From contig JAQGPA010000022.1 in assembly GCA_028293325.1 (NCBI GenBank), positions 1 to 32,137 of the forward strand: a DNA stretch of 32,137 nucleotides, given 5' to 3'. Under the pieces are notes generated by a model. It made no database searches. It saw only the letters and a program-made list of their open reading frames with translations, and was not told the origin of the DNA. Made by a program: the position numbers and the translations under genes. Source of the stretch: Pedosphaera sp. GTDB lineage: Bacteria > Verrucomicrobiota > Verrucomicrobiia > Limisphaerales > Pedosphaeraceae. Each line of letters begins with the position of its first letter. Within the stretch, counting starts at the first letter, position 1. Below, one piece after another: positions 8,459 to 17,388 of the stretch.

Positions 8459-11400
8459 ATGCACGTGAAGTCATTGTTTTTCATTTTATTCAATACTGTC
8501 CTGTTTGCCTTGGTTTCGCCAGTGCTGGCGGAAGACGAAAACCCCTATTTCTCGCGGATATGGTTGGCAGAAGACGGCCTGCCCGACAATCGCGTTGTGG
8601 GTTTAGCCCAGACTTCGGACGGATATTTGTGGGTCGCCACGCAAGGCGGCCTCGTTCGTTTCGACGGGGTCCGGTTCCAACGAGTCAGCCTCGCCCGTTA
8701 CCCCGATCTCATCGCGGGCACGATGCGAGCCCTGATATTGGATCGGAGGGGGCGGATCTGGCTGGCGAAGGAGGAAGCCGGGACATTATTTTGCTTTGAT
8801 GGGGCACAGGTGCGAATGGTGACGGCCGATCAGGGTTTCCCGAATAACGAGACACAACGCTCGCTGGCGGTCGATGGCAAAGGCGATCTCTGGGTCGCTT
8901 ACAGCACTGGCAAAGTCATCCGTTATAGCCAAGACGGCAAAATAGGTGCCTTCACAGTCAAAGATGGCTTGCCCAAGGGGGATGATATTTGTTGGCTGGC
9001 AAGTGGTCGGGATGGAACATTGTGGTTTGCCAAGGGGAGTCAGGTAGGAGTGTTCCGCGCCGGGCGCTTCAATGTTTTGGAAAACTTTGGTTCGTCGCCG
9101 TTGCGAATTGCCGCCGCGCGTTCCGGTGGCCTGTGGATTTGTGCAAAACAACAGATCCTGAAATTCGATGAAGGTGTTGAAATAGTAAAGCTGGGGGAAA
9201 TTATTCCTGACAATGCCAGTGGTCGTTCAAGTTTCGAGCCGTCCGTGTTACTCGAAGACCGCGAGGGTGCGGTATGGGTGGGCACAGTTGCCGCGGGCTT
9301 GTTTCGCTGCGACAGCAATGCGGTCGTAAAGGTCAGTGTTTCCAATCCGGCCATTCTCAGTCTGGCCGAGGATCGGGAAGGCAACCTGTGGGTGGGAACG
9401 CGCGGCGGTTTGAACCGGGCGCATCGGCGCTTGACCTCCATCATCAAGCCGGCGGACGGTTTGCCGTTTCAAGGGGTGCAGTCAGTTTGTCAGGATGCGA
9501 CGGGCGCACTTTGGTTGGTGGGCGAAAGCGGGGTGTTGGTTCGCGGCCAGGGAACTAATTGGACCGTTCAATCGCCATCCGGTGGCCTGGTTCAAACGCA
9601 TGTAACGTGCGCCGCCGCCGACACCAACGGTTCCGTCTGGGTTGGAACATGGGGTGGAGGGTTGTATCAATGGTCCGACGGCCAATTCAAGGATCTAGGC
9701 CTTCAAGCGAGTCTGCACCAAAAGTCGCCGCGCTCGTTACTGGTGATGCGCAATGGCGACCTGTGGATCGGAGCTGATTCACCGGATATCTTATTCCGGC
9801 TGCGCGGGGAAAAATTACAGACGTTCGCCTTGCCGCCCGGCCATCGGTTTATCCGCGCGATGGCGGAGGATGCGATGGGAAATTTTTGGGCCGGGGCGTC
9901 GGACGGCTTGCTGGTGCGCGTGACAGGCGACGCATTAGTGGATGAGACAGCCAAGTCATCTTCGTTTTCTATCCGCTGCTTGCATGGAGAAGCGAACGGT
10001 GACTTATGGATTGGCTATGCCGGTGCCGGGGTCGGGCGGCTTCGGAACGGGAGCATCACCCGGTTCAGCACGGATCAGGGACTGCCAAATGATTATGTTG
10101 CCCAAATCCTGACGGATAAGCGTGGCAGTGTATGGTTCGCAGGCAATCAGGGAATTTTCCAGGTGCGCGAACGGGATTTCGATGACGTGGCCAATGGCCT
10201 GGCCACACGGGTCTGGCCGGTGGTCTATGGACGAAGCGAAGGATTGCCAGGATTGCAGGCCAGCTTTGATTTTTGTCCGGACTCATTGCGTTCCTCGGAT
10301 GACCGGCTGTATTTCTCCATGCTTTCAGGATTGGCCGAGGTGCGGCTTGATTACGCCCAGCTTAATTATCGGCTGCCCGGCGTGTTCATCGAACGCGTCA
10401 CTACCGGCGAACGGACGCTGGCCGTTTATCAGGATATGAACCTGGCATCAGCCACCAATGGCACTGCGCCCAACAGGCTTAAAATTTCCAATGACAAAAG
10501 CGGACTTCGACTGCCGCCAGGATTGGCGCAGGTGCAGTTTGAATTTACGGCGTTGAGTTTTATCGCTCCGGAAAACGTGCAGTTTCGTTATCAGTTAGAG
10601 GGTTTGGACAAGAACTGGGTGGACGCCGGCACGCGCCGCGTGGCCAGCTACACCCATCCGCCTCCGGGCCGCTATCGCTTCAAGGTCATCGCTTGCAACA
10701 ATGATGGCATCTGGAACAGCATCGGTGACACACTTCCCGTCACTTTTGAGCCTTACTTTTGGGAAACGCTTTGGTTCAAGCTCACGATGACTTTGATCAG
10801 CTTCGCCGTCCTGTTCGGAGCCGTGGTGCTGGGGCTACGTCGCCGTCACCGGTTGGTGGTTGAGCGCCTGGAGCATCAGCGTGCCTTGGAACTTGAACGG
10901 AACCGCATCGCGCGTGATTTGCACGATGACTTGGGCGTGGGCCTGACCGAAATCGGCCTGCTCGGTGATCTGGCTGGTACGAGCAGTGAGTTGCCGCCGC
11001 CCAGCCGGGAACGGCTGCAGGAGATCACCGGACGGGCCCGGACGCTTGCCGCCTCACTGGATGAAATCGTCTGGGCCATCAACCCGGCCAACGACACGTC
11101 GCAATCGTTGGTGGATTATTTCTTTCCGTATGCGCAAAAATTGCTGGGCAGCGCGGGGATCCGTTGCCGGTTGGAAGTGATCGAACCGTTGCCCAAGGGC
11201 AGTTTGAGGGCGGAAGACCGGCATGAATTTTTTCATGCTTACAAGGAAGCCTTGAATAATATCATTCGCCACTCTGGTGCCACCCAGGCGCAGGTCAACA
11301 TGTCGGCGGAGGAAGGCAGTCTGCTGATTCACATCGCTGATAATGGCTGCGGCTTGGAGGATACGGCGGGCAAGGGTGGGCACCACGGCCTGGCCGGAAT

Positions 11401-11503
11401 GCGTGAGCGGTTGCTCCGTCTGGGTGGACGTTGCGAAATAACCGGCAGCGCTGGCAATGGAACGACGGTGTTATTTATTATCCCAGTTCAACCAGAAATA
11501 TGA
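8459..11503 (+). CDS. Membrane sensor histidine kinase with periplasmic beta-propellers (NarL/HisKA_3 type)
   Basis: The product is 1014 residues. A signal peptide (MHVKSLFFILFNTVLFALVS) leads into about 620 residues of two-component-regulator propeller repeats, with recurrent 'D-x-x-G-x-[LV]-W-[VI]-[GA]' blades such as EGNLWVGTRGGL and NGDLWIGADS. A Y_Y_Y domain follows (FRYQLEGLDKNWVDAG ... PGRYRFKVIA). One membrane span lies near LTMTLISFAVLFGAVVLG. The cytoplasmic part has a HisKA_3 dimerisation domain with phospho-acceptor His822 in RIARDLHDDLG, then a HATPase domain (NIIRHSGA, IADNGCGLE, GLAGMRERL). ATG 8459 gives a clean signal peptide; an in-frame ATG at 8369 would bury it. The stop overlaps the response-regulator start by 4 bp. 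Its place among glycosidase genes suggests it senses a glycan breakdown product; that is inference. Confidence 0.92.
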   Translation: MHVKSLFFILFNTVLFALVSPVLAEDENPYFSRIWLAEDGLPDNRVVGLAQTSDGYLWVATQGGLVRFDGVRFQRVSLARYPDLIAGTMRALILDRRGRIWLAKEEAGTLFCFDGAQVRMVTADQGFPNNETQRSLAVDGKGDLWVAYSTGKVIRYSQDGKIGAFTVKDGLPKGDDICWLASGRDGTLWFAKGSQVGVFRAGRFNVLENFGSSPLRIAAARSGGLWICAKQQILKFDEGVEIVKLGEIIPDNASGRSSFEPSVLLEDREGAVWVGTVAAGLFRCDSNAVVKVSVSNPAILSLAEDREGNLWVGTRGGLNRAHRRLTSIIKPADGLPFQGVQSVCQDATGALWLVGESGVLVRGQGTNWTVQSPSGGLVQTHVTCAAADTNGSVWVGTWGGGLYQWSDGQFKDLGLQASLHQKSPRSLLVMRNGDLWIGADSPDILFRLRGEKLQTFALPPGHRFIRAMAEDAMGNFWAGASDGLLVRVTGDALVDETAKSSSFSIRCLHGEANGDLWIGYAGAGVGRLRNGSITRFSTDQGLPNDYVAQILTDKRGSVWFAGNQGIFQVRERDFDDVANGLATRVWPVVYGRSEGLPGLQASFDFCPDSLRSSDDRLYFSMLSGLAEVRLDYAQLNYRLPGVFIERVTTGERTLAVYQDMNLASATNGTAPNRLKISNDKSGLRLPPGLAQVQFEFTALSFIAPENVQFRYQLEGLDKNWVDAGTRRVASYTHPPPGRYRFKVIACNNDGIWNSIGDTLPVTFEPYFWETLWFKLTMTLISFAVLFGAVVLGLRRRHRLVVERLEHQRALELERNRIARDLHDDLGVGLTEIGLLGDLAGTSSELPPPSRERLQEITGRARTLAASLDEIVWAINPANDTSQSLVDYFFPYAQKLLGSAGIRCRLEVIEPLPKGSLRAEDRHEFFHAYKEALNNIIRHSGATQAQVNMSAEEGSLLIHIADNGCGLEDTAGKGGHHGLAGMRERLLRLGGRCEITGSAGNGTTVLFIIPVQPEI

Positions 11504-12150
11504 AGACGATCAAAGTTGCGATTGTTGAGGATGACGTCAGGTTTCGCCAAAGCTTGCGCCGTGTAATCGAGTCCAAACACGGCCTTACTTGTGTGGCCGA
11601 ATATGGCACGGGCGCGGAAGCGATTGAGCGTATTTCGCGCGATCTTCCGGAGGTGGTGATCATGGATCTCAACCTGCCGGATTTTTCCGGCGCGGAAGTG
11701 ACCGCGCGCCTCAAGGCCCAACTGCCCGACATCAGCGTAGTAGTGCTCACGGTCTATAACGACGCCGAACATATCTTCAAAGCCTTGCGGGCAGGCGCCG
11801 GTGGCTACCTGCTCAAACAGGCGACGGCCAGCGAGATTCTCGCAGCCGTCGCCGAGGCTCATCGTGGTGGAGCGCCCATGACCAGCGAAATCGCGCGGAA
11901 AGTCATCGCTGCTTTTCACGAGCCAAAACCCGCACCCGCGCCCGCAGAGATGCTGGCCCCGCGCGAAAGAGAAATTCTCGAATTGGTGGCGAACGGTTAC
12001 GCCAACAAGGAGATCGCTGATAAGCTGTCGATCACCTTGAGCACGGTGTGCTGGTATCTGAACGAGATATACAAGAAACTGCATGTGCGGAGCCGCGTGC
12101 AAGCAGTCAACAAATTACGCCAATCCTCGTCCCGCCAGTCATCTTCCTAG
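11500..12150 (+). CDS. NarL/FixJ-family response regulator
   Basis: The product is 216 residues. The receiver domain (1-120) has the acidic pair at 11-12 (VEDD), the phospho-acceptor Asp56 in VVIMDLNLPD and the conserved Lys in YLLKQA. A Pro/Ala-rich linker leads to a LuxR-type helix-turn-helix (about 150-210: LAPREREILELVANG, NKEIADKL, VRSRVQAVNKL). The start codon overlaps the kinase stop (ATGA), so the two proteins are almost certainly a cognate pair made in a fixed ratio. Likely targets are the nearby glycosidase genes, but no binding site could be identified from sequence alone. The longer frame starting at 11431 lies inside the kinase gene and was not used. Confidence 0.93.
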   Translation: MKTIKVAIVEDDVRFRQSLRRVIESKHGLTCVAEYGTGAEAIERISRDLPEVVIMDLNLPDFSGAEVTARLKAQLPDISVVVLTVYNDAEHIFKALRAGAGGYLLKQATASEILAAVAEAHRGGAPMTSEIARKVIAAFHEPKPAPAPAEMLAPREREILELVANGYANKEIADKLSITLSTVCWYLNEIYKKLHVRSRVQAVNKLRQSSSRQSSS

Positions 12151-12186
12151 TTGGGCGGCACTGGTTCGACGAGTTACATCCGGCTT

Positions 12187-12208
12187 CACCCCACTGTTTT
12201 GTGGGGTG
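12187..12208 (+). repeat. Hairpin motif, copy 3 (upstream of the GH2 gene)
   Basis: This is the longest of the three copies: an 8-bp perfect stem, CACCCCAC (12187-12194) with GTGGGGTG (12201-12208), and loop TGTTTT. It begins 36 nt after the response-regulator stop and ends 83 nt before the GH2 start. The trailing GAGGTTTTAT diverges from copies 1 and 2, while the stem and T-rich loop are kept. Confidence 0.6.
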
Positions 12209-12291
12209 GAGGTTTTATTTGTGCCGCCTAAAATAATCAGGTATTCCACGACGGTTTCCACGAAATCGCGTGTTACCGATGACGATCTGGC

Positions 12292-14160
12292 ATGAAGTTG
12301 AGACTGCGAATAACATGGTTGAGTTGTTTGGTGGCCCTGTCCGCCACGCTATTGCGTGCCGAAAACATACCTGACCTGTTTCTCCATGATGGCGTTTCGT
12401 TGAACGGCGAGTGGAAGTGCATCGTTGATCCCTACGAAACCGGCTTCTACGACTACCGCCGGGAACAACGCGACTTGAACAGTAATCCATCACGCGCGGA
12501 GACTTTTTTTCTGGATGCCAAACCAACGGGTCCTGGCGAGCGGGTTGAATTTGATTTTGACACGTCACCATCACTCATCGTGCCGGGCGACTGGAACACG
12601 CAAAGGCCCGAATTATTGTATTACGAAGGCAGCTTATGGTATCGCCGGAAATTTGACTTCGCCGGATTGACCGCCGGCCAGCGTGTGTTCGTGCGCTTCG
12701 GGGCGGTGAACTATCGCGCGGACGTTTATCTTAATGGAAAAAAGCTCGGCACGCACATCGGCGGCTTCACGCCATTCACTTTCGAGGCGACCCAACTGCT
12801 CAAGCAGGGCGCGAACTCGCTGGTGGTCAAAGTGGATAATACGCGCGCCAAAGATGGTGTGCCCACGTTGAGCACTGATTGGTGGAATTACGGCGGCATT
12901 ACGCGGGAGGTAAAACTCGTCACCGTGCCGAAGAAATTTATTGCCGACCACCGGTTCGCGCTGGAATCTGAGAATACGCATGTGATTTCCGGTTGGGTGC
13001 AGATCAATGGCGCGGGTGAAGGCGAGTCGGTGCAGCTTTCCATTCCCGAACTTGGCGAAAAGCTATTTGTAAAAACCGATGCTTCAGGTCGCGCGGCTTT
13101 TCGGTTTACTCCAGCCAGGTTGCGACTCTGGAGTCCGGAAACACCGAAATTGTATGAGGTGAGCATCGCGCACGGTGGCGACACGGTGGTGGAACCCATC
13201 GGCTTTCGCACCGTGCGCACGCAGGGCAAACAGATTCTCTTAAACGGCAAACCGGTTTTCTTGCGCGGCATTTGTATTCATGAAGAGTTTCCACTCAATG
13301 GTGGTGGACGCGTGAACACTGCCGACAAGGCGAAGCAGCTTTTGCTCTGGGCCAAGGATTTGAACTGCAACTTCGTCCGGCTCGCGCACTATCCGCATAA
13401 CGAAGCGATGACGCGCCTTGCCGACGAACTCGGCCTGCTGGTCTGGTCGGAGGTGCCGGTATATTGGACGATTGATTGGACAAACGCAGAGACATATCAG
13501 AACGCGCAAAACCAGCTCTCTGACAACATCGAGCGCGACGCCAACCGCGCCAGCATCATCATTTGGTCGCTGGCTAACGAGACGCCGGTGGGCGAAGCGC
13601 GCACAAAATTTCTCTCCAAGCTCGCCATGCAGGCGCGTTCACTGGATCAGACGCGGCTGTTGAGTGCGGCGATGGAGAAGCACGCCAAGCCGGGTGCGGA
13701 AAACATAAACGTTGTGCAGGATCCACTCGCGGACATTGTGGATGTCGTCGCCTTCAACCAATACGTCGGCTGGTATGATGGCTTGCCGGAAATGTGCGGC
13801 AAAGTGTCGTGGGAGGTTTCTTACAACAAACCCGTCTTCATCAGTGAATTCGGCGGTGACGCACGCCAAGGTCTCCACGGCAGCAAAGACCAGCGTTGGA
13901 CCGAAGAATACCAAGAGGACCTTTATCGCCAGACTATCCCGATGCTCGATAAGATTGATGGTCTTGTCGGCTTTTCGCCATGGTTACTGTTGGACTTCCG
14001 CTCCCCGCGCCGCGTGCTGCCGGGCATTCAAGACGGGTTCAATCGCAAGGGACTCATCTCCAGCGAAGGTGCGAGGAAAAAGGCGTTTTTCGTCCTGCAG
14101 GAGTATTACCAGAAACGAGCGGAGGCAGGCAAGCTGGCGAACCTAAATCCAAAAAAATGA
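12292..14160 (+). CDS. Secreted GH2 beta-glucuronidase/beta-galactosidase-like glycosidase
   Basis: The product is 622 residues with a signal peptide (MKLRLRITWLSCLVALSATLLRAE region). It has the GH2 order: a sugar-binding jelly-roll (about 30-215; SLWYRRKF, VNYRADVYLNGKKLGTHIGG), an Ig-like domain (about 215-310) and a TIM barrel (about 315-610; GKPVFLRGICIHEE, NFVRLAHYPHNE). The acid/base is Glu430 in WSLANETP and the nucleophile Glu519 in FISEFGGD. The compact ~600-residue size and motif style favour beta-glucuronidase over classical LacZ. That would suit removal of glucuronic acid from xylan oligomers beside a xylanase, but beta-galactosidase or another exo-activity cannot be excluded. 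Periplasmic or surface location is inferred from the signal peptide. Transcription is probably separate from the regulator, given the 141-bp gap with a hairpin. Confidence 0.88.
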   Translation: MKLRLRITWLSCLVALSATLLRAENIPDLFLHDGVSLNGEWKCIVDPYETGFYDYRREQRDLNSNPSRAETFFLDAKPTGPGERVEFDFDTSPSLIVPGDWNTQRPELLYYEGSLWYRRKFDFAGLTAGQRVFVRFGAVNYRADVYLNGKKLGTHIGGFTPFTFEATQLLKQGANSLVVKVDNTRAKDGVPTLSTDWWNYGGITREVKLVTVPKKFIADHRFALESENTHVISGWVQINGAGEGESVQLSIPELGEKLFVKTDASGRAAFRFTPARLRLWSPETPKLYEVSIAHGGDTVVEPIGFRTVRTQGKQILLNGKPVFLRGICIHEEFPLNGGGRVNTADKAKQLLLWAKDLNCNFVRLAHYPHNEAMTRLADELGLLVWSEVPVYWTIDWTNAETYQNAQNQLSDNIERDANRASIIIWSLANETPVGEARTKFLSKLAMQARSLDQTRLLSAAMEKHAKPGAENINVVQDPLADIVDVVAFNQYVGWYDGLPEMCGKVSWEVSYNKPVFISEFGGDARQGLHGSKDQRWTEEYQEDLYRQTIPMLDKIDGLVGFSPWLLLDFRSPRRVLPGIQDGFNRKGLISSEGARKKAFFVLQEYYQKRAEAGKLANLNPKK

Positions 14161-14243
14161 GCTAAGCTTCTGAGTTTTGCAGGCGCAAAATTACAAAATG
14201 ATTAAACAGAAAACCGTTCCTAATGCGACAATAATGGGAAACG

Positions 14244-14265
14244 AACTGTTGACTGACAGTTTTTT
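14244..14265 (+). terminator. Weak hairpin with T-run between the GH2 and GH50-like genes
   Basis: AACTGT (14244-14249), loop TGACTG and ACAGTT (14256-14261) form a 6-bp stem running into five T residues. It has the layout of an intrinsic terminator but is weak, and it lies only 22 nt before the next start codon. An attenuator or leader hairpin for the GH50-like gene is as likely. A second small hairpin (TTTTGC/GCAAAA, 14175-14190) lies closer to the GH2 stop. Confidence 0.35.
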
Positions 14266-14286
14266 GGGATGACCGATTGAAACTAC

Positions 14287-15687
14287 ATGAAAACTCTGTT
14301 TAAGAAATTTGTATTGGCACTCTCATTAGTTGTGGTTGCCGGGTTTGCGCAAGCCGAATCAGGAATTGTCACAGTTGAGGTCCAGGTAGCTCCCGGCAAA
14401 AGCTGGACGAATTATCCGACGCGCACGCTGACAGCCTTGCCCGTGTCCGGGACAAACGAAGTGGATTCGGATTTGGATCAATATGGCGGATGGCTGGCCC
14501 GGAAAGTAAAAGCCACGGGATTTTTTTACCCGACCAAGATGGGCGACCGCTGGTGGCTGGTTGACCCACAAGGCTGCTTGTTTCTGCACAAGGGAATCGT
14601 CGCAGTGTCACCGATGGGTGGTCCGAACGCGGAGGCTGCGTTCAAGGCGAAATTCGGCAGCGATTCCAACTGGGTGGCCGGCACGTCCGGCCTGTTGCAT
14701 TCGCTGAGCTTCAACGGTCTCGGCGCCTGGTCCGACACCGAGCGGCTGCGGCAAGCCTCGCAACCGCTGGTTTACACGCGCATCTGGGATTTTATGAGCA
14801 GTTACGGTCGCAAACGTGGCGGGACTTATCAGCAGTCAGGTCATATCGGCTACCCGAAGGATTGTATTTTCGTTTTCGATCCGGAGTTTGAGAAATTCTG
14901 CGACAGCTACGCACGGCAGTTGATCAAGACCAAGGATGATCCGTGGCTCCTTGGTCATTTCTCAGACAACGAAATGCCCTTCAGACGCGATGCGATAATC
15001 AACTATCTGCAATTGCCCGAACAAGATGCGGGATATCAAGCCGCGCTGGCTTGGTTGCATGCCCGCCACGGGCAGCGGGCGACGGTCAAGGACATCACGG
15101 ATCAGGATCAAAAGGATTTTCTAGCTGTCATCACGGATCGTTACTACCGCATTGTTTCGACCGCGATAAAAAAACATGACCCGAATCATCTCTTCCTGGG
15201 TTCGCGCTTTCACGGCGGCGAACTGAACTATCCCGAAGTTTTCAAAGCTGCGGGAGCTTATGTGGATGTCATGGCGGTCAACTATTACCGCACCTGGACA
15301 CCGTCGCAGGAGAAACTTGTGATGTGGTCACGCGAAGCGGGTCGGCCGATACTGATCACGGAGTGGTATGTCAAAGGAGCGGACTCCGGAATGCCCAATA
15401 ACAGTGGGGCTGGCTGGATTGTGAAATCACAGCGAGATCGTGGCCTGTTCTACCAGAACTTCACGCTGGCGCTGCTCGAATCAAAAGTCTGCGTGGGCTG
15501 GCATTGGTTCAAGTACAGCGACAACGACCCTTCTGAACCGAACACCGACCCGTCCAACCGCGATTCGAACAAGGGCATAGTCACCTTTCGCTACGAGCCC
15601 TATTCGGCTTTGATGGACGCGATGAAATCGGTGAACGCGCGGGTCTATTTATTGACGGATTATTTTGATCGAACGGAGGGTCAATGA
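14287..15687 (+). CDS. Secreted GH50/agarase-like TIM-barrel glycosidase
   Basis: The product is 466 residues with a signal peptide (MKTLFKKFVLALSLVVVAGF, then AQAES). After about 80 residues it shows blocks typical of GH50-type and related agarases: DRWWLVDPQGCLFLHKG, a 'G-H-F-S-D-N-E-M-P' block with candidate acid/base Glu229, LFLGSRFHGG, a 'V-M-A-V-N-Y-Y' strand, and ITEWYVKG with candidate nucleophile Glu359. The C-terminal GWHWFKYSDNDP matches the substrate-facing end of such barrels. GH50 enzymes cleave agarose, but many relatives in non-marine Verrucomicrobiota are uncharacterised. I infer a retaining exo- or endo-glycosidase without naming the substrate. It lies 126 bp after the GH2 gene, on the same strand. 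Confidence 0.75.
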   Translation: MKTLFKKFVLALSLVVVAGFAQAESGIVTVEVQVAPGKSWTNYPTRTLTALPVSGTNEVDSDLDQYGGWLARKVKATGFFYPTKMGDRWWLVDPQGCLFLHKGIVAVSPMGGPNAEAAFKAKFGSDSNWVAGTSGLLHSLSFNGLGAWSDTERLRQASQPLVYTRIWDFMSSYGRKRGGTYQQSGHIGYPKDCIFVFDPEFEKFCDSYARQLIKTKDDPWLLGHFSDNEMPFRRDAIINYLQLPEQDAGYQAALAWLHARHGQRATVKDITDQDQKDFLAVITDRYYRIVSTAIKKHDPNHLFLGSRFHGGELNYPEVFKAAGAYVDVMAVNYYRTWTPSQEKLVMWSREAGRPILITEWYVKGADSGMPNNSGAGWIVKSQRDRGLFYQNFTLALLESKVCVGWHWFKYSDNDPSEPNTDPSNRDSNKGIVTFRYEPYSALMDAMKSVNARVYLLTDYFDRTEGQ

Positions 15688-15770
15688 GAATTGGGCACAA
15701 TGCCCGGAGAAAGCGCAGAACATTTTTATTTTTTCAAACCTCATTTCTTATTTCCTCACTTTTATTTCCC

Positions 15771-15962
15771 TCATGCTGCCGCCAGTTTTGGCTGTCTTAA
15801 CCAAAGTTCACAACAGGCTTTAGATAACAGCAAGCCCCCAAAGGGATGCCAGTAGGTTGGCAGCAAGGGTTTTTCATCGAAATAAACGGCATTGGCAAAT
15901 GCGTAAGGGAGAGTGCGCCAATTCCATTTAATGCGCTTGCCTTGAATCCAACGAATTTGCAT
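15771..15962 (-). CDS. Possible small hypothetical protein
   Basis: A 63-codon frame starts just after the porin terminator and runs to a TGA at 15771. The translation (MQIRWIQGKRIKWNWRTLPY ... YWHPFGGLLL) has an ordinary amino-acid mix, unlike the Arg/Pro-rich shadow frames of this GC-rich DNA. There is no clear ribosome-binding site, and the same frame is also open upstream across the antisense of the porin terminator. I recognise no family. It could be a remnant of a longer gene. The rest of 15688-15977 shows nothing except a small GGGC/GCCC hairpin just after the stop at 15687. Confidence 0.25.
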   Translation of the reverse strand: MQIRWIQGKRIKWNWRTLPYAFANAVYFDEKPLLPTYWHPFGGLLLSKACCELWLRQPKLAAA

Positions 15963-15969
15963 TTCACAC

Positions 15970-16003
15970 AAAAAAGACCCCGGCAGAGCAAGCCCTGCCG
16001 GGG
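15970..16003 (-). terminator. Rho-independent terminator of the porin gene
   Basis: On the minus strand, CCCCGGCAG (16003-15995) pairs with CTGCCGGGG (15986-15978) in a perfect 9-bp stem, followed by TCTTTTTTG. It starts about 27 nt after the porin stop and ends the permease/porin transcription unit. Confidence 0.9.
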
Positions 16004-16030
16004 GAACCGGATTCAAACTAACTAACAAAC

Positions 16031-17221
16031 TCAGAATTTGTAAACGACATTGGCAATCAGCTCGTAGGCATTCTTGCGAGTGGGAGTGCCGGCGGTCGTG
16101 CCGCCGTAAGCGAGAGTTCCGTCCGCTGAGTGGTCCCAACGGAGTTCCAGGCGGCTGATGACATTCTTCCACAAGTCATATTGGAGTGTGCCGGTCAGGG
16201 CAAGCACCTTGGACGGATAGCCGATCCCAACATTGCCCTTGGACTGGGTGAACCATTCACCACGGGTGTTCAGACTCATTTTTTCAGTGATTTGGTAGGT
16301 GGTGTAGAGACTGACAGCATTGGCATAACCGGAGCCACTGATGGCCTGTTTGCCTGCGCCCTCGTAATCGTATGAAGCGCCCAGCTTCAGCGCCTTTATC
16401 GGAGTGCTGATCGTGGTGCCCACATAAAGGCTGAACTGGTCTGCTGGATGAGTAAATCCCGTCGAACCGGGCAAGGCGCTGAACCCGTTCACCACGCCCA
16501 CGTACAGCGTGGAGCCCGCCGCCCATTTCCAAGAGGTGGGAGCGGTCAATGAGATGTCGCCCATGTAGGCCTTGTAGGATTCCGCCCGGGTGGGAAAGGC
16601 ACGGCCATTGATGGTGGACGAGGTTACGTTCGCCACGCCGGCGGCCACGCCGATGAGTTCGGTGATATTATAGGAGCCGAGGACGCCGGTGAAAGTGGCC
16701 GGCTCAATAGTGTAACCATACGAGCGGGTGAAGTTGGCATTGACGCTGTTTTCAAAAACTTCGTAACCCAGAATGGTGTCCCAGACGCCGATCTTGAAAT
16801 CCAGACCGTTGGCTATCGGGACCTTGAGGTCCACGTAGGCCTGCTTGACGGCGAAGTCCGCGAAGGTGCCGGTGGATTGCGTGCCATAGGTGTTGGCATC
16901 GGGGCCGAATAGCAGGTCAACCTTGTAGCCGGCGCCCCAGCCGTCTGAAGGTTGGGGATCCTTCTCCAACATGAGTTTGACCACGTTGAGGTTGAATCCG
17001 TCGGCTTTGTTGGCGCCGCCGAAGAGATAGGCGGGATTGTTGGCGTTGCCGGTGCCGGGGTTCCATTGGGCCGAGGTATCCACGAAACCACTCAGGGTGG
17101 TGGAGGAGAGGGCGGTCATGACCGAGCTGGGAGTTTCTTCCGCCTGTGCCATGGCGGCAAGGCTGACCGCGCCCACCGCGACCAAGCCCAAGGTTCGTTT
17201 GCTAAACTTGCTGGTTTTCAT
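16031..17221 (-). CDS. Outer-membrane beta-barrel porin (OmpL/BBP2-like)
   Basis: The product is 396 residues with a signal peptide (MKTSKFSKRTLGLVAVGAVS, then AAMAQAEE). The mature part is rich in alternating hydrophobic and aromatic strands. It starts with TLSGFVDTSAQWNPGTGN, typical of the putative beta-barrel porin-2 (OmpL-like) family, and ends in a C-terminal Phe (ANVVYKF), the usual outer-membrane assembly signal. Repeated strand-like blocks such as LYVGVVNGFSA and MSLNTRGEWFTQ support a barrel of about 16 strands. The gene follows the nickel permease with a 167-bp gap and is ended by a strong terminator. It may be co-transcribed with the permease and admit the same solute, but the gap is large enough to hold its own promoter. 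Substrate unknown. Confidence 0.8.
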   Translation of the reverse strand: MKTSKFSKRTLGLVAVGAVSLAAMAQAEETPSSVMTALSSTTLSGFVDTSAQWNPGTGNANNPAYLFGGANKADGFNLNVVKLMLEKDPQPSDGWGAGYKVDLLFGPDANTYGTQSTGTFADFAVKQAYVDLKVPIANGLDFKIGVWDTILGYEVFENSVNANFTRSYGYTIEPATFTGVLGSYNITELIGVAAGVANVTSSTINGRAFPTRAESYKAYMGDISLTAPTSWKWAAGSTLYVGVVNGFSALPGSTGFTHPADQFSLYVGTTISTPIKALKLGASYDYEGAGKQAISGSGYANAVSLYTTYQITEKMSLNTRGEWFTQSKGNVGIGYPSKVLALTGTLQYDLWKNVISRLELRWDHSADGTLAYGGTTAGTPTRKNAYELIANVVYKF

Positions 17222-17388
17222 TTTTTATTGTTCGAGTTGGTTAGGTATTAATGCGTTTTAATTTAGGAGCCGGTTATTTGCGCACGTTCAAATAAACGGT
17301 TCGATGCGTGGCGGTCGCGCCGGTTGAATCCGGATGCCCGCCGCCTGGCTTGCCTGGCTTTGAAAGTGTCTGGTGCATGCATGACGAA

